The notes beneath the pieces are model-generated. The model made no database searches and was not told the DNA's origin. It was given only the letters and a program-made list of their open reading frames with translations. The translations under genes were made by a program, and so were the position numbers. A stretch of DNA of 37,704 nt from Halicephalobus mephisto (taxonomy: Eukaryota > Nematoda > Chromadorea > Rhabditida > Panagrolaimidae), in the NCBI GenBank assembly GCA_009193035.1, contig SWDT01000534.1:1-37704 (forward strand), in the 5' to 3' direction. Positions within the stretch are counted from its first letter, which is position 1, and the number at the start of each line of letters is the position of its first letter. This document shows, piece by piece, positions 9,577-20,210 of this stretch.

Positions 9577-12500
9577 CTAACGAACACGTGAAGCGGATTC
9601 CGTCGAGTCGTCGCTGAATCCCTCGTTGATCTGGCCCGTCTCCTCGAGCTCCTGAAGTCGATTTTGCCATTCTTCCTGATGTTCTTCCTTGAGCTTACTG
9701 TGGAGTTCAGTCTGCATCACCCGATGTATCGTAGCTAGTCTAAAACGAAAAAATTAATCCAGATCCATATCAGTCACTATCATGTACGTCATTAAGGGTT
9801 TCCAAAGAGAACAAAGTCCTTCAAATTTCTCCAAATATTCCAAAATTAAAAAATTATTCATTTTTAATATTTCGAAAATTTAAAAAAAATGAAAAAAATT
9901 TAAATTTCTCCAAATATTCCAAAATTAAAAAATTATTCATTTTTAATATTTCGAAAATTTAAAAAAAATGAAAAAAATTTAAATTTCTCCAAATATTCCA
10001 AAATTAAAAAATTATTCATTTTTAATATTTTGAAAATTAAAAAATTATTCATTTTTGATATTTCGAAAATTTAAAAAAAAATGAAAAATCTACTGTAAAT
10101 TTTTCGGATTCTTAAGTTTTGAACATTAAAAATATAAAAATTCACTTTTATAATTTCTATAATTTTAGAAAAAAAAATTTAAATTTCTCCAGATGTTCCA
10201 AAATTAAAAAATTATTCATTTTTAATATTTTGAAAATTTAAAAAAATCTCTTTTAATTGATTTTATAAAATTTCTAAAATCCTAAATTTAAAAATATAAA
10301 GATCCTTATTTTGTGTTTTTTCGACTTTTCGGTACAGACAAAAAAGCGAAACTTTTGGTGCAGTAACAGATGAAAATCGTCACTATTAAGTTATATTTTC
10401 GTAAACAAAGTCAAATATTCACGGAAAATGTGATAATTATGTTACATTTTTGTCAAATTTTGCAATTGTTACCAGGTTAAAAATTACGCTTTTTGTGAAT
10501 TTAATGCAAAAATATTAAATCTAATGTATCTGATATATGAGAATTGTTTTAATATATCTATATATCATATAAAATCCACCTATATCAACACATAAAAAAC
10601 ACAACTTTTGATTCAGTAACAAATGTAAATCGTCACTATTATATTTTAATTTTCTTCAAAAATGTCGAATATTTACGAAAAATGTGATAATTATGTTACA
10701 TTTTTGTCAAATTTCGCAATTGTTACCAAGTTGAAAATTGTACTTTTTTGTATGTATGTCAGGGATAAATGTTCTTGGATATTTTCAAAAACTTACTTCA
10801 TCAAAGCGCTGGGCAAAGCGGATTCGATTCTTCCGAAGTTCTGGTCGTCGATTTTGTCCAACAACGACTTGCCTTTAGTGTCGGGTTGGATGAAGAATCC
10901 GATGCTCAAGGTCAACAGGATCAAAGCTGTCGGGATAATGAAAGCGTAAATTTTCTTGTTTGAATCTTCGAGCAATCCATCATCGACCCAGAAACTGAAC
11001 AACAAAACTCCGACGATGGTCCCGACGTGCTTCACACTGTGCAAAGAACCGAAAGCAATACATCTGATTACTGTAGGATAACGTTGGGTGGTGACTTGAA
11101 CAATGTTCATCCAGAAAGCAGAGTCGTTGATCATCGCCCCAAGGATCAGCGGCACGGCGATGGCGTAGGAGTTGTACTCGTGGTCCGTAGCCACGAGAGC
11201 AATCAGGGCTCCGAAACAGCAAGCCATCACAACTACAAAAATGTTCATTAAAAAATAACAAAGATCTACACACAAAAAAGTGCAACTTTCGGATCAGTAA
11301 CAAATACAAATCGTCACTATTAAGTTACAGTTTCCATCACTATTAAGTTACAGTTTTCGTCACTATTAAGTTTCAATTTCTGTCACTATTAAGTTTCAAT
11401 TTTGTCACTATTAAGTTTCAATTTCTGTCACTATTAAGTTTCAATTTCGTCACTATTAAGTTACAGTTTTCGTCACTATTAAATTTCAATTAAGTTTCAA
11501 TTTTCGTCACAAATTTTAAACATTAATAAAAAATGTGACGGTTGTGTCACATTTTTGTCAAATTTCTAAATTCTTACAGAACCAAAAACTACAATTTTTT
11601 GTGTGTATATAAAATCGATTTTCGTGTTTAGATCAAAAAATATTTAAAATCTGTTTTTTAAATTTAATAAAAACCGATTTTCGTGTTAGGACTAAAATTA
11701 AAAATTTTTTAAATTCTATAAAAATAGATTTTCGCGTTGAGATCAATGTCGTAAAATTGCAAAATTCCAGAACGAAAATTTATAACTTTCAGAAAATAAA
11801 CCTACTCAAAGATCCTAGAAACTGTGTTCTTCTGGTGAATGACTTGATTTTTATATCCAAAACAATGATGATGACCGGGATGATCGATCTGAAGGCTCCA
11901 TCCAGAAACAGAAGCAGAATTGAAGACAAATCTGAAATTCATATTTTAGTTTCATAATTTTTAAATAATTTTAGTTTCGTAATTTTTAAATAATTTTAAT
12001 TTTATAATTTTTAGACAATTTTAATTTTATAATTTTTAGATAATTTTAATTTTATAATTTTTAAATAATTTTAGTTTCATAATTTTTAGGTAATTTTAAT
12101 TTTATAATTTTTAAATAATTTTAATTTTATAATTTTTAAATAATCTTAATTTTATAATTTTTAAATAATTTTAGTTTCATAATTTTTAAATAATTTTAAT
12201 TTTATAATTTTTAAATAATTTTAATTTCATAATTTTTAAATAATTTTAATTTCATAATTTTTAAATAATCTTAATTTTATAATTTTTAGATAATTTTATT
12301 TCTGAAATTTTAAAATCAGGATTTCTGATTACTTTTAATCATAAATTTTTGATATATTTAAAAAATTCCAAATTGAAGTCTTAGCAAGGAAGCTACAGTA
12401 AGATAATTAAGAACATTTTTGTAGATTTTAATGTAATTTATAAGTTAAATAAGAAAAATTGAATAAATTGTATTCTTCAAAGACAAGACCAAGTTGATGA

Positions 12501-15500
12501 ATTTTGGTCCCGACGCGAAAATTACTTTTTTTTTTGAATTTCAAAAATTGATCTAGAGAAAAAGAAATTTCATAATTTGTTTCGTAAAGAAAATTCTAAA
12601 ATATATTTTTTACTTAAAAATCGAATTGTTTGATTTTGGTCCCGACACGAAAATTAATTTTTTTTTTAATTTCAAAAAAGTGTAAGTTTGTTGAAAGTTA
12701 TTATTTTTCGATAAAATTTTTTTTGAATAAAAGCTGATATCGTCATCTATCTAATGGATGTAGAGAATTTTCAAAAATAACTTTAAAATCACTTAAAATG
12801 ACGTTAGAACCAATGGGAGTTTTTTTCGCCTCAGGACCAAAATTGAACAATTTTATCTGTTCTATCGACTTTAAAACTTGCCGGTGAAGTACTTGATGAC
12901 GTATAAATAGCAGATGTTGACCAATGAATATGTGAACATGGACAATATCTGCATCATGGACTGTTTGAAGAACCTCTTCGAACTGAACAGATGATAAAAA
13001 GTGTATTTAGTCCGTTTGGTCTCGTGCGGAATACTCTCCAACTGCTTCGGCATGAAAGTGGCTTCTGTGCCGTTCCATCTTCTGTGGGCAATTTCGTTCA
13101 AAGTCTGGAATTTAGGTTTAAACAAATCAAACTACAGTAATTTCACTAACATTACAAGCTTTCGACATTCTGCCTGTGGCCATCAGCCATCGGGGGCTTT
13201 CGTGGAAAAGCATAAACATCATAATGACCGGCGAAGTCACCAGATTTAAGAAAATAAAGAAAAGTTGCCAGTCTTTTGTCAAGTAAGCGATCAACGAGAT
13301 GACCATGTTCGCAATGTTCCATTGGTAGCAGGCGTTGGGAATCATACGGTACCTAAAAACATCTTCAGTCACTATCCCAGAATCCCATTGACCAAAGCAA
13401 CTTTCATAAAGATCTTGGACAGTAACTTAATTATTAATAAAATCACAATTTCAGTCACTATTCAATTTTAGTTTCTGCAATCTCGGATAGTGTCCATTAT
13501 CCAAAAAAGTGCTTAGTATTAGTCACTATCCAGACAATTTTATAAGTTCAGAAAAATTACTCTAATTTTAACATTGGATAGTGTCTGTAGATTGTGGGAA
13601 ATCTCCTTTCAGTCACTACCAACAAGGCTTCTCCCGCCAATTTTCAACTGGTTAAAACTTGAAAACCCGTTCTGCAGGAGTTTTGAACGGTAAATAAACT
13701 TTGAGAACGGTCGTTTCGGTTATTGAAATTTAAAAAGATAGCAGCACTGGGGATTCCGAGGACGTCTCCGATCCAAGTACTAACCCAGCCCTATCATGTT
13801 TAACTGGCCAGAGCAAACGGGATGGCGTGTGTTCACAATGGTTTGACCGCTACCCACATGCCCTCAGGGGATCTAAACTCCCCTACTTCGGATAGTGACT
13901 GCAATGCATAGAAAATTCTAGCATTAATTACTGTTCTAGGGAGTCTTGGAACGAATATTATTGGCGCTTAAAATATAAATGCTTTGGTAATTGCTAAAAA
14001 GTTAGTTTTGAGAAAAAAGTAGCAGCACTGGGGATTCCGAGGACGTCTCCGATCCAAGTACTAACCCAGCCCTATCGTGTTTAACTGGCCAGATCGAACG
14101 GGATGGCGTGTGCTCACAATGGTTTGACCGCTACCCACATGCCCTCAGGGTCTCTAAACTCCGCTATATTGGTAGTGACTAGAAAGTAGTTTTTCACAAT
14201 TATCACTACCTCAACAATTAATGAAAATGACTTTCTAATTATCAACAACAGATTTAATAAGATATTTGGATTATGATCCAGAAAGAGAGAAGTAATTCAA
14301 AGTAGTCATTATTTACGTAACTAGTATAATTGATTCTTTGGTTGCCGAAAAGCAAGTTAAATATTAATTTTAGATAATACCCTATCCACAAAAAAAAATA
14401 ACTTTTGGCTTGGTAACAATTGCAAAATTTGACAAAAATGTAACATAATTGTCACATTTTTCGTAAATATTCGACATTTTTGAAGAAAATTAAAATATAA
14501 TAGTGACGATTTACATTTGTTACTGAACCAAAAGTTGTGCTTTTTGTGTACAAGAATACAGTATTTTTTATAAATGCACTTACTGATTATTGGTGTACTC
14601 CATCAGCAACGTGAGTGACTCCACTTCAATTATACCGTACATTACCCCGGTCAAGGACTGGGTAATCAAGTAGTCGGACCACTTCTTCGAAGCCGTCGTC
14701 ATGCAACTGGTGATGACGATCCCCAATTGACACATGTAGAACAAGTACTGTCTACCGTACCAGTCTCCCAGATGTCCTCCGATGATGGACCCGATCAACA
14801 TCGAACAAGCCAAGGCTATCTGGATGTACTCCGGCTTCTTTTTGTCGTCACAGATCATTCTGAAACTAGCCACGATGGAGTTGAAATCCGTACTGTTCTT
14901 CAATGGAACTACTGTAGAGCAGTTTTTCAGAATTTTGCACTTGTCAATACGATCACGAGAAACAATAATAGTGTTGTTGCAGATCCAATCCGGTTCCGTA
15001 GTCCCCACGATGTTCGTGAAGCCAAAGTTCCCGGCCCACTCGATCTGGGCGAAGATGATACAGAAACAAGCGAACATTTGATACACCCCGAAGGGTTTGA
15101 TTTTGAGAAGAACCTCACCGAACTGAGAATAAGTCTCCATATATTGTTGTTTTTCTTGCACTCGGTTTTTATATTGGGAACTAGAAGGATTAAGGTCATT
15201 TTTAATAAAACTTGAATTTAAAAATGTTATGTTGTCAAAAGTTAAAAGTTATTAGAAATTGTCCTGACATAAAGTTTAAATTTTCTTAGTTTTGAAAGTG
15301 ATTTTTATAAGATTTTAGAACCCTCAAAACTAACATTAATTTTAATGTTTTTAAAAAGAAATTTTACTAAAATTAAGTTTCTCAAAAAAAAAATTAATTA
15401 TTTTCAGAACACAATTTCATTGTAAATTTCTTAACATGAAAATTAATATTAATATTTTTAAAAGTAAATTTAACTAAATATTTAAATTCTCAAAACTGAC

Positions 15501-15795
15501 ATTAATTTTAATGTTTTTAAAAAAATTTTTTTTAAATTAAGTTTATCAAAAAAAAAAAATTAATTATTTTCAGAACACAATTTCATTGTAAATTTCTTAA
15601 CACGAAAATTAATATTAATATTTTTAAAAGTAAATATTATTAGATATTTAAATTTTTGAAACGAAAATCAATCCCAACGCGAAAAAATCAAAAATAAAAA
15701 AATTTTCTTTTTGGAAAAACACCTTACCTGACCATCCTTTTCCTTGGTTCTCTTACAGTAACCACAGGACCAGTATCGAAAGTATTCTGATTCAT
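9577..15795 (-). CDS. SLC22-family (organic ion) MFS transporter
   Basis: Exons (minus): 15795-15728, 15180-14584, 13352-13151, 13104-12882, 11931-11806, 11232-10797, 9739-9577; phases join throughout, 604 aa. Landmarks: a first membrane segment (VYQMFACFCIIFAQI); a large extracellular loop with Cys and possible N-glycosylation sites (NNT, NCS, NST); MFS motif GGHLGDWYGRQ (about residues 157-167); TLLMEYT; KDWQ; and ESPRWLMATGR (273-283). These are hallmarks of SLC22 carriers, which move organic cations, anions or zwitterions across the plasma membrane; the substrate cannot be read from sequence. The C-terminal ~54 residues are cytoplasmic and Glu/Gln-rich. The fourth intron starts with GC (CCG|GCAAGT at 12881), the only donor that keeps phase there. 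Introns are loaded with repeats (see separate entries). Confidence 0.9.
9825..10250. repeat. Tandem repeat, 79-bp unit
   Basis: CTCCAAATATTCCAAAATTA recurs in steps of 79 bp from about 9829, 9908 and 9987, with a decayed unit near 10186. Lies in the last SLC22 intron. Confidence 0.8.
10337..10499. mobile_element. Inverted-repeat element family 2, copy 1
   Basis: Left end GACAAAAAAGCGAAACTTTTGG and right end AAAATTACGCTTTTTGTG are imperfect inverted repeats. The core has CGTCACTATTAAGTTA and ATGTGATAATTATGTTACA. MITE-like, non-coding, in the last SLC22 intron. Confidence 0.7.
10588..10758. mobile_element. Inverted-repeat element family 2, copy 2
   Basis: Same family as 10337-10499: ends ACACATAAAAAACACAAC and GTACTTTTTTGTATGT, core CGTCACTATTATATTTTAA then TGTGATAATTATGTTACA. 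It stops about 40 bp short of the donor at 10796. Confidence 0.75.
11267..11607. mobile_element. Inverted-repeat element family 2, copy 3, with internal minisatellite
   Basis: The ends TACACACAAAAAAG and TTTTTTGTGTGTA mirror each other. Between about 11310 and 11510 the core phrase CACTATTAAGTTTCAATTT is repeated roughly nine to ten times in ~20-22-bp units, so this copy is about twice the length of its relatives. Confidence 0.8.
11945..12300. repeat. Tandem repeat, 25-bp unit
   Basis: About 14 units of AATTTTAATTTTATAATTTT plus AAAT with small variants. Lies in the SLC22 intron just upstream (gene sense) of the exon starting at 11931. Confidence 0.85.
12505..12861 (-). repeat. Dispersed repeat family 1, copy 3
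   Basis: Reverse orientation match to 741-1110, including the GTCCCGACGCGAAAATTA phrase and the end CCAAAATTGAACAATTTTAT. The repeat ends only about 20 bp from the GC donor of the SLC22 intron at 12881. Confidence 0.8.
13444..13601. repeat. GATAGTGACT-type palindromic unit (reversed)
   Basis: Reverse counterpart of the units at 4175-4415, sharing TAAGTTCAGAAAAATTACTC and ACATTGGATAGTGTCTG. Adjacent to 5S-containing copy 2. Confidence 0.7.
13611..13901 (-). mobile_element. 5S-containing repeat element, copy 2
   Basis: Bounded by CAGTCACTACCAAC at its 3' side and GGATAGTGACTGC at its 5' side, an inverted pair. Read on the minus strand it holds the same order as copy 1: GGGGAGTTTAGA flank, 5S sequence, then the ACGGTCGTTTCGG-type tail (seen reversed). 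It is shorter than copy 1 in the 3' module. Lies in the second SLC22 intron. Confidence 0.75.
13737..13854 (-). rRNA. 5S rRNA-like sequence, copy 2
   Basis: Full-length 5S-like sequence on the minus strand with an intact C-box region (ACTTGGATCGGAGACG) and a T-run after the 3' end. It differs from copy 1 at several sites, for example in the loop after CCCGTT and at the helix I end (CTATC instead of CTACC). Probably a repeat-borne copy. Confidence 0.7.
14019..14135 (-). rRNA. 5S rRNA-like sequence, copy 3
   Basis: 117 nt on the minus strand, very close to copy 1 over its whole length and followed by a T-run. Its 5' flank (14136-14250) matches 3733-3846, including the AGTGATAATTGTGAA phrase, but its 3' flank does not match copies 1 and 2. 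Only part of the element was therefore kept or copied. Confidence 0.7.
14385..14551. mobile_element. Inverted-repeat element family 2, copy 4
   Basis: Reverse orientation match to 10588-10758, with ends TCCACAAAAAAAAATAACTT and GTTGTGCTTTTTGTGTA. It lies 30 bp from the donor of the large SLC22 exon. Confidence 0.8.
15325..15650. repeat. Tandem duplication, ~166-bp unit
   Basis: Two units beginning CAAAACT(A/G)ACATTAATTT at 15325 and 15491, both containing TTTTCAGAACACAATTTCA. Lies in the first SLC22 intron. Confidence 0.75.
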
Positions 15796-16119
15796 CGGTG
15801 GATATTCTTACCAAAATAACAGTCAATAAATCAACTTCTTAACGAGATAATTTAACATCAAATTTCAACGGCTAGAAATAACCCAATTTGTGTGTATCAA
15901 AATCAATTAGCGTTATTTTCCATCTTGACTCAAAAAATCGGCCTTTATCAGTTGATAAGAACCGGAATAATGGGCTTCTTTGGAGGAATCAGAAGGCGTC
16001 ACTTACATTAGGCTTAAAGTAAATTGGACTTGTCTTTAAAATTGAACTATATTGATGCGATTCATATAATCAGGGAATTAAGCTTAATTTATGGAATTAA
16101 AGACAGTGGTCGAAAATTA
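15796..16119. other. Upstream region of the SLC22 gene
   Basis: About 320 bp before the SLC22 start. It should hold its promoter and 5' UTR, but I can point to no specific element. Confidence 0.3.
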
Positions 16120-16560
16120 TCAAGATAGTGACTGCAAAGATTTCCCTACTTTTTCAGTCACTATCCAATTTTATCACTGGGACTGTTTTGTCTGCTTTCC
16201 AAAAAACTCTAAAAATTGTCTGGATAGTGATTAAAAATAACGATTTCTCAGCAGTCCTGGACGCTATCTAATTTCTTCATTAAAACATTAATTTTAAAAA
16301 ACAGCTCTACAAATTGTCTGGATAGTGACTCAAAATAACCATTTTTCAGCAGTTTTGGACACTATCTTCTGCACTAAATCAATTTTTCGATATCTAAAAA
16401 CAGCTCTACAAATCGTTGGGATAGTGCTGCTTTTCAAACAACTATAGACACTATCCGGAACTGGTAATGCACTTTTCCCAATTTTCAACAATCGTTCTAG
16501 AAATCGTCGAAATAGTGACTTAAAAACAACGATTTTTGGTGATTGTAGACACTATTTGCA
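16120..16560. repeat. Tandem array of GATAGTGACT units, ~98 bp
   Basis: GATAGTGAC-type phrases recur near 16125, 16223, 16321, 16420 and 16512, each preceded by a partner phrase of the type GACACTATCC. The unit is AT-rich and palindromic, and is related to the ends of the 5S-containing elements. Confidence 0.75.
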
Positions 16561-17353
16561 TTTGTTATTAGTGCTGAATTTCTGTGATAACAAAAATTTA
16601 ATCGTTGAAGTTCTGGAAATTTGCACAAAGATTTTTATAATAATATGGAAATCCTATAAAAACTTTACTTTTAAATATTTTTCAGGGAAATCCGGCGTTT
16701 TGGTGGAATTCGAAGATGGACATCTTGGGACTACTATTTAGGATTTTTAAAAATCAAAGTTGATATATGAAATCTGGAGATACATCACTATTTTCATTTG
16801 TGCAATTTACAACGTGAAATTTAACGCATTTCATATATAAAACATGCACTACAAATTTTTAAAAGTAATTTTCGTCAAAATCACATTGTTTTTATTTGTC
16901 AAAAAACAACACTAATAATAATTTTTTGTTTTTAAAAATATCTTTTATCTTTCGACTTATGTCTGAAAAACAGCTGCGGGCAATTTGCGTGGATCGCCCT
17001 CGACCCATGTTTCACTTTTGAAACTTGGATAAACTGAGATATCTCGAGATTGACTCACTCGCTGTTCCCTCTTCTGCTGGGATTAAACAAGCAACTGTCC
17101 CAGCACTTTTCAAAATTTGCTTCCCGTTCATTCAAGAATTTTTTAAAACTTAATCCATGTTATACGATTGTAAGTTTTTAATTTTCATATATCGATTTTT
17201 AGTTTAATCGTATTTTAGAACAAAAAAGAACGTAAATAAACCTCGGTCGGACTGAATTCGAGTCGGATCTCCTGGTTCAACTTGTTTTTGCTCAAAGTGG
17301 TCACGTTGTCGTCCTCGTCCAGCTGTTCACGTACCAGCTGATCTTTAGACAAT
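16561..17353. other. Intergenic region upstream of the Neuralized gene
   Basis: Mostly AT-rich. It contains a GC-richer block at about 16970-17115 with a hairpin (TGCTGGGA ... TCCCAGCA, 17082-17111). A block at 17235-17345 probably serves as 5' UTR. The minus strand of that block holds a 55-codon open frame without ATG (17215-17382), described under findings. No gene is called here. Confidence 0.4.
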
Positions 17354-19626
17354 ATGGGATCCGCGACGAGTAAATCAGGTGATTATTTTTCTAGATCACT
17401 TGCTCAAGATGACACCGAATATTTTTACTCTGTATCCTTTAGGAGCTGCACATTCGCGTTACACAGGGTTGGAAGTCGAAGAAACCGGCATAAACAGAGG
17501 AACCACGAGGAATCCGAGGCCGATGCTAAAGTACCACACCGTCCATGGAGCCAATGTTCATTTGAATGCCGATAAGACAATTGCAAAAAGACGAGCAACT
17601 TTTTTTTGCAAAGGACTGGCATTCAGCGATCGGTAAGTCGTGTTCATATATCAAATTTCATTTTTTGCATGTTTTGTTTTTCTTTCTAGTCCTGTTGAAG
17701 TCGACGAAGTTATCTGCATCAGAATCGCCGAAACTTCTGGCCAATGGTCGGGTGTTATGAGGTTTGGTTTGACTAACGTTGATCCCGCGAGCTTTAGAGA
17801 TTTGGAACTTCCAAAGTGAGTTTTTTGGATTTTTATTTTTTAAATTTACTAATAAATATACTTTCCCAGATATGCTTGTCCCGATCTCACTCAGAAAACT
17901 GGTTACTGGGCCAAGGCTTTGTCAGAAAGGTACTGTGTAGAAGGTTCGATTCTCCACTTCTTTGTGAATCGTCAAGGCATGGTTTTGTATGGGTGTAATG
18001 GAATTAACAAGGGTGTTTTTCTCTCCGATGTCGATATAACAAAACCTTTGTGGGCAATTGTTGATATATATGGTAATACTGTTGGAGTCGAGTTCTTAGG
18101 TAAGTAGTTGTTTAAATAATTTCGATATATTTAATCCTGAAAATCCAGGACGAATAGATGGAGCAACGAGAGCGGCAGTTGCAGCATTAGATGTTGGAGA
18201 TGAAGAGGTTTCTATTCCAGAAGTTTCAACGCCAGAGGCATCTACGTCGAACACCAGTCCGGCACCTCCACCAAGACCGGCGGCTCCGACCGTTTTGCCA
18301 TATTGTTTCCATTCAAAAATGGGAGTCAATGCTGTCAGAATCAACGAATGGGAAATCACGAGAAAAGACAACGAATTTGACAGAGCTTATTGTTTCCTAA
18401 ACAGACCAATCAGAATTGACGAAGTTTTAGCTATTCAAATCCAAGCTACTGAACCACTTTTCGGAGGAGCTCTGGGTTTCGGAATGACAAGTTGCAATCC
18501 AGATACTGTAAATCCTTCTTCTCTGCCTGTGGATGCAGATTTGTTACTTGAACGATCGGAATACTGGGTGGTCATTAAAGACGTCGCTGTTAAGCCTAAT
18601 CTGGGGGATATTATTCAATTTCAATTGAGATCTGATGGAAGAGTAATGTTCTCAAAAAATGACGCATTTCCGAGACCGATAATGCACATGGATACTTCGA
18701 TAGATCTGTGGCCATTTTTTGATTTATTTGGAAAAACAAAAGGAATTAGACTTTGTAGACCGAGAGAAAGATTATTCAGAAGAGCAAGTACGGATTCAGA
18801 AAATATAAATGACAGAGAAATTATTTCGATGATTCCTCCTAGACCACCACCACCAATTGTGATGTCGAATGATTCTGGTTTTGATTTTTCAAATCCTAGG
18901 GAAGCGGTAGAATCATCACAGAGACAAATAGAATCAGTTGATGTTGAAGCTATTTTGGCTGCACATAGAAGAAATCGAGAAAGGATATTGGAAGAAGCAG
19001 GATCAAATGCGTCAAATACGATAAATAGAGTTAGAGAAGAAAATAGTTCAGAACCAGATCCAATAATTCCACGAAGAAGTCCGAGATTATCTACAGAAGA
19101 TGTTATTCAAAGAACAGAAGATTTTTTAAGTTCGTTAAATAGTGGAACATCTTTTACTTCTTCAAGAGGATCAAGTACTGTAAGAACTCCACCGTTGCCG
19201 CCTGTTCTTGGACATCAAAGTCATTCTGCTAATAGTGTTTTGAATTGTAATGAAAGAGAGTTTTTATCTCCTGTTTCGTCATCGAGATCCCTCGGAACGT
19301 CGTTGATGAGACAAACTCCATCTCCTGTGGCTTTGACGGCAAATTCAAGACCGATTATTCCTCCGAGATCAAGAGAATCAACGCCTTCAAGTAGTACTGG
19401 TAATTGTAAACCTCAATCTACTCAAGAATCTCAAAAAAATCAATCTAAATCAGTACTGGATTTGGAATGTTCAATATGTCTATCTGAAAAAGCAAATGCC
19501 TGTATTTATCGATGTGGTCATATTTGCATGTGCATGGGATGTGCCAGAACGTTAATGACGAGAAGCGACAATTGTCCGATGTGTAGACAACCGATTACAG
19601 ATGTTCTTCAAGTATTTTTTTCGTGA
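17354..19626 (+). CDS. Neuralized-like E3 ubiquitin ligase (two NHR domains + RING)
   Basis: Exons 17354-17378, 17443-17632, 17690-17815, 17870-18099, 18149-19626; phases all join, 682 aa. The N-terminus MGSATSKS fits an N-myristoylation signal, as in animal Neuralized proteins, so membrane targeting is likely. NHR1 spans about residues 38-191, with KRRATFFCKGLAFSDRPVEV, WSGVMRFGLTN and YACPDL. NHR2 spans about 242-400 (CFHSKMGVNAVRI onward). A Ser/Pro/Arg-rich linker follows. A C3HC4 RING ends the protein (631-682; CSICL, CGHICMC, CPMC). In the family, NHR domains bind the target (such as Notch ligands) and the RING recruits an E2 for ubiquitination. The first exon is only 25 bp, but its donor, its phase and the 64-bp intron all fit. 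All RING ligands are present. It converges with the esterase gene. Confidence 0.93.
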
Positions 19627-20210
19627 TATGAAGGAAATTAATCATTTTTTAAATTTGTTTTGAAAATTGTTGGAATTTTGAAAATTAATATAAAAGTTGT
19701 TTTTTTTGTTGATAGGAAAATTTGGAAATTTTTTGTGGAAAATAATGTCAGATATGTAAAAAGAGAGAATTTTGAAATTGTTTGGTTTTTTTAAGAAAGT
19801 TTGGATTTGGAAGTTTTTTAAGAATTTTTGATTAAATGCGTTTTTAAATTTTTTGAGTTTTTAGATTCAATGTTTTCCGAGGAATGTTTTAACAAGGAAA
19901 GTGGATTTATTCGAAATGATTTTTGAAATGAATTTTATATGGTTTTTGTTATGTCTTTACTTAACAATAAGACACAAATATAAGAATAGGAACAAATATT
20001 ATTAATATCAGGGTTACACCCGGGGAGAACTCCCGATACATCGAAGTGTTCCCTTTTATACTCCTCAGTGGAGAGAAGGGACTGTTAAGACTTCGGTGTT
20101 CTGGATATCCCTGATCATGGGGACTATGCGTCCACAACATATCTAAATCCAAAGTGTTCTCAATAATTACTTTAGAATTAAATATTTATTTTTCCGCAAT
20201 ATTTGCTAAA
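19627..20210. other. Convergent intergenic region / 3' UTRs
   Basis: T-rich 3' UTR of the Neuralized gene to about 19950, then a GC-richer block (about 19965-20155) with a GGGTTACACCCGGGGAG hairpin-like part. The block looks unlike its surroundings and may be a mobile-element remnant, but I cannot name a family. Confidence 0.35.

Noticed and set aside
10662..11309. Several ORFs on both strands around the sixth SLC22 exon
   Set aside because: Shadows of the transporter exon or extensions into introns and MITEs.
11310..11510. Short repeats considered as a CRISPR array
   Set aside because: Units are contiguous with no unique spacers, and the genome is eukaryotic.
14727..15215. 162-codon plus-strand ORF
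   Set aside because: Antisense to the large SLC22 exon, which has strong family motifs in the minus frame.
16556..16741. 61-codon plus-strand ORF
   Set aside because: AT-biased, adjoins the repeat array, no domain or signal.
16975..17030. GC-rich stretch considered as a tRNA
   Set aside because: No cloverleaf and no B-box of the GGTTCGANTCC type.
17082..17111. Hairpin considered as an SL RNA or small nuclear RNA
   Set aside because: No spliced-leader sequence and no Sm site visible nearby.
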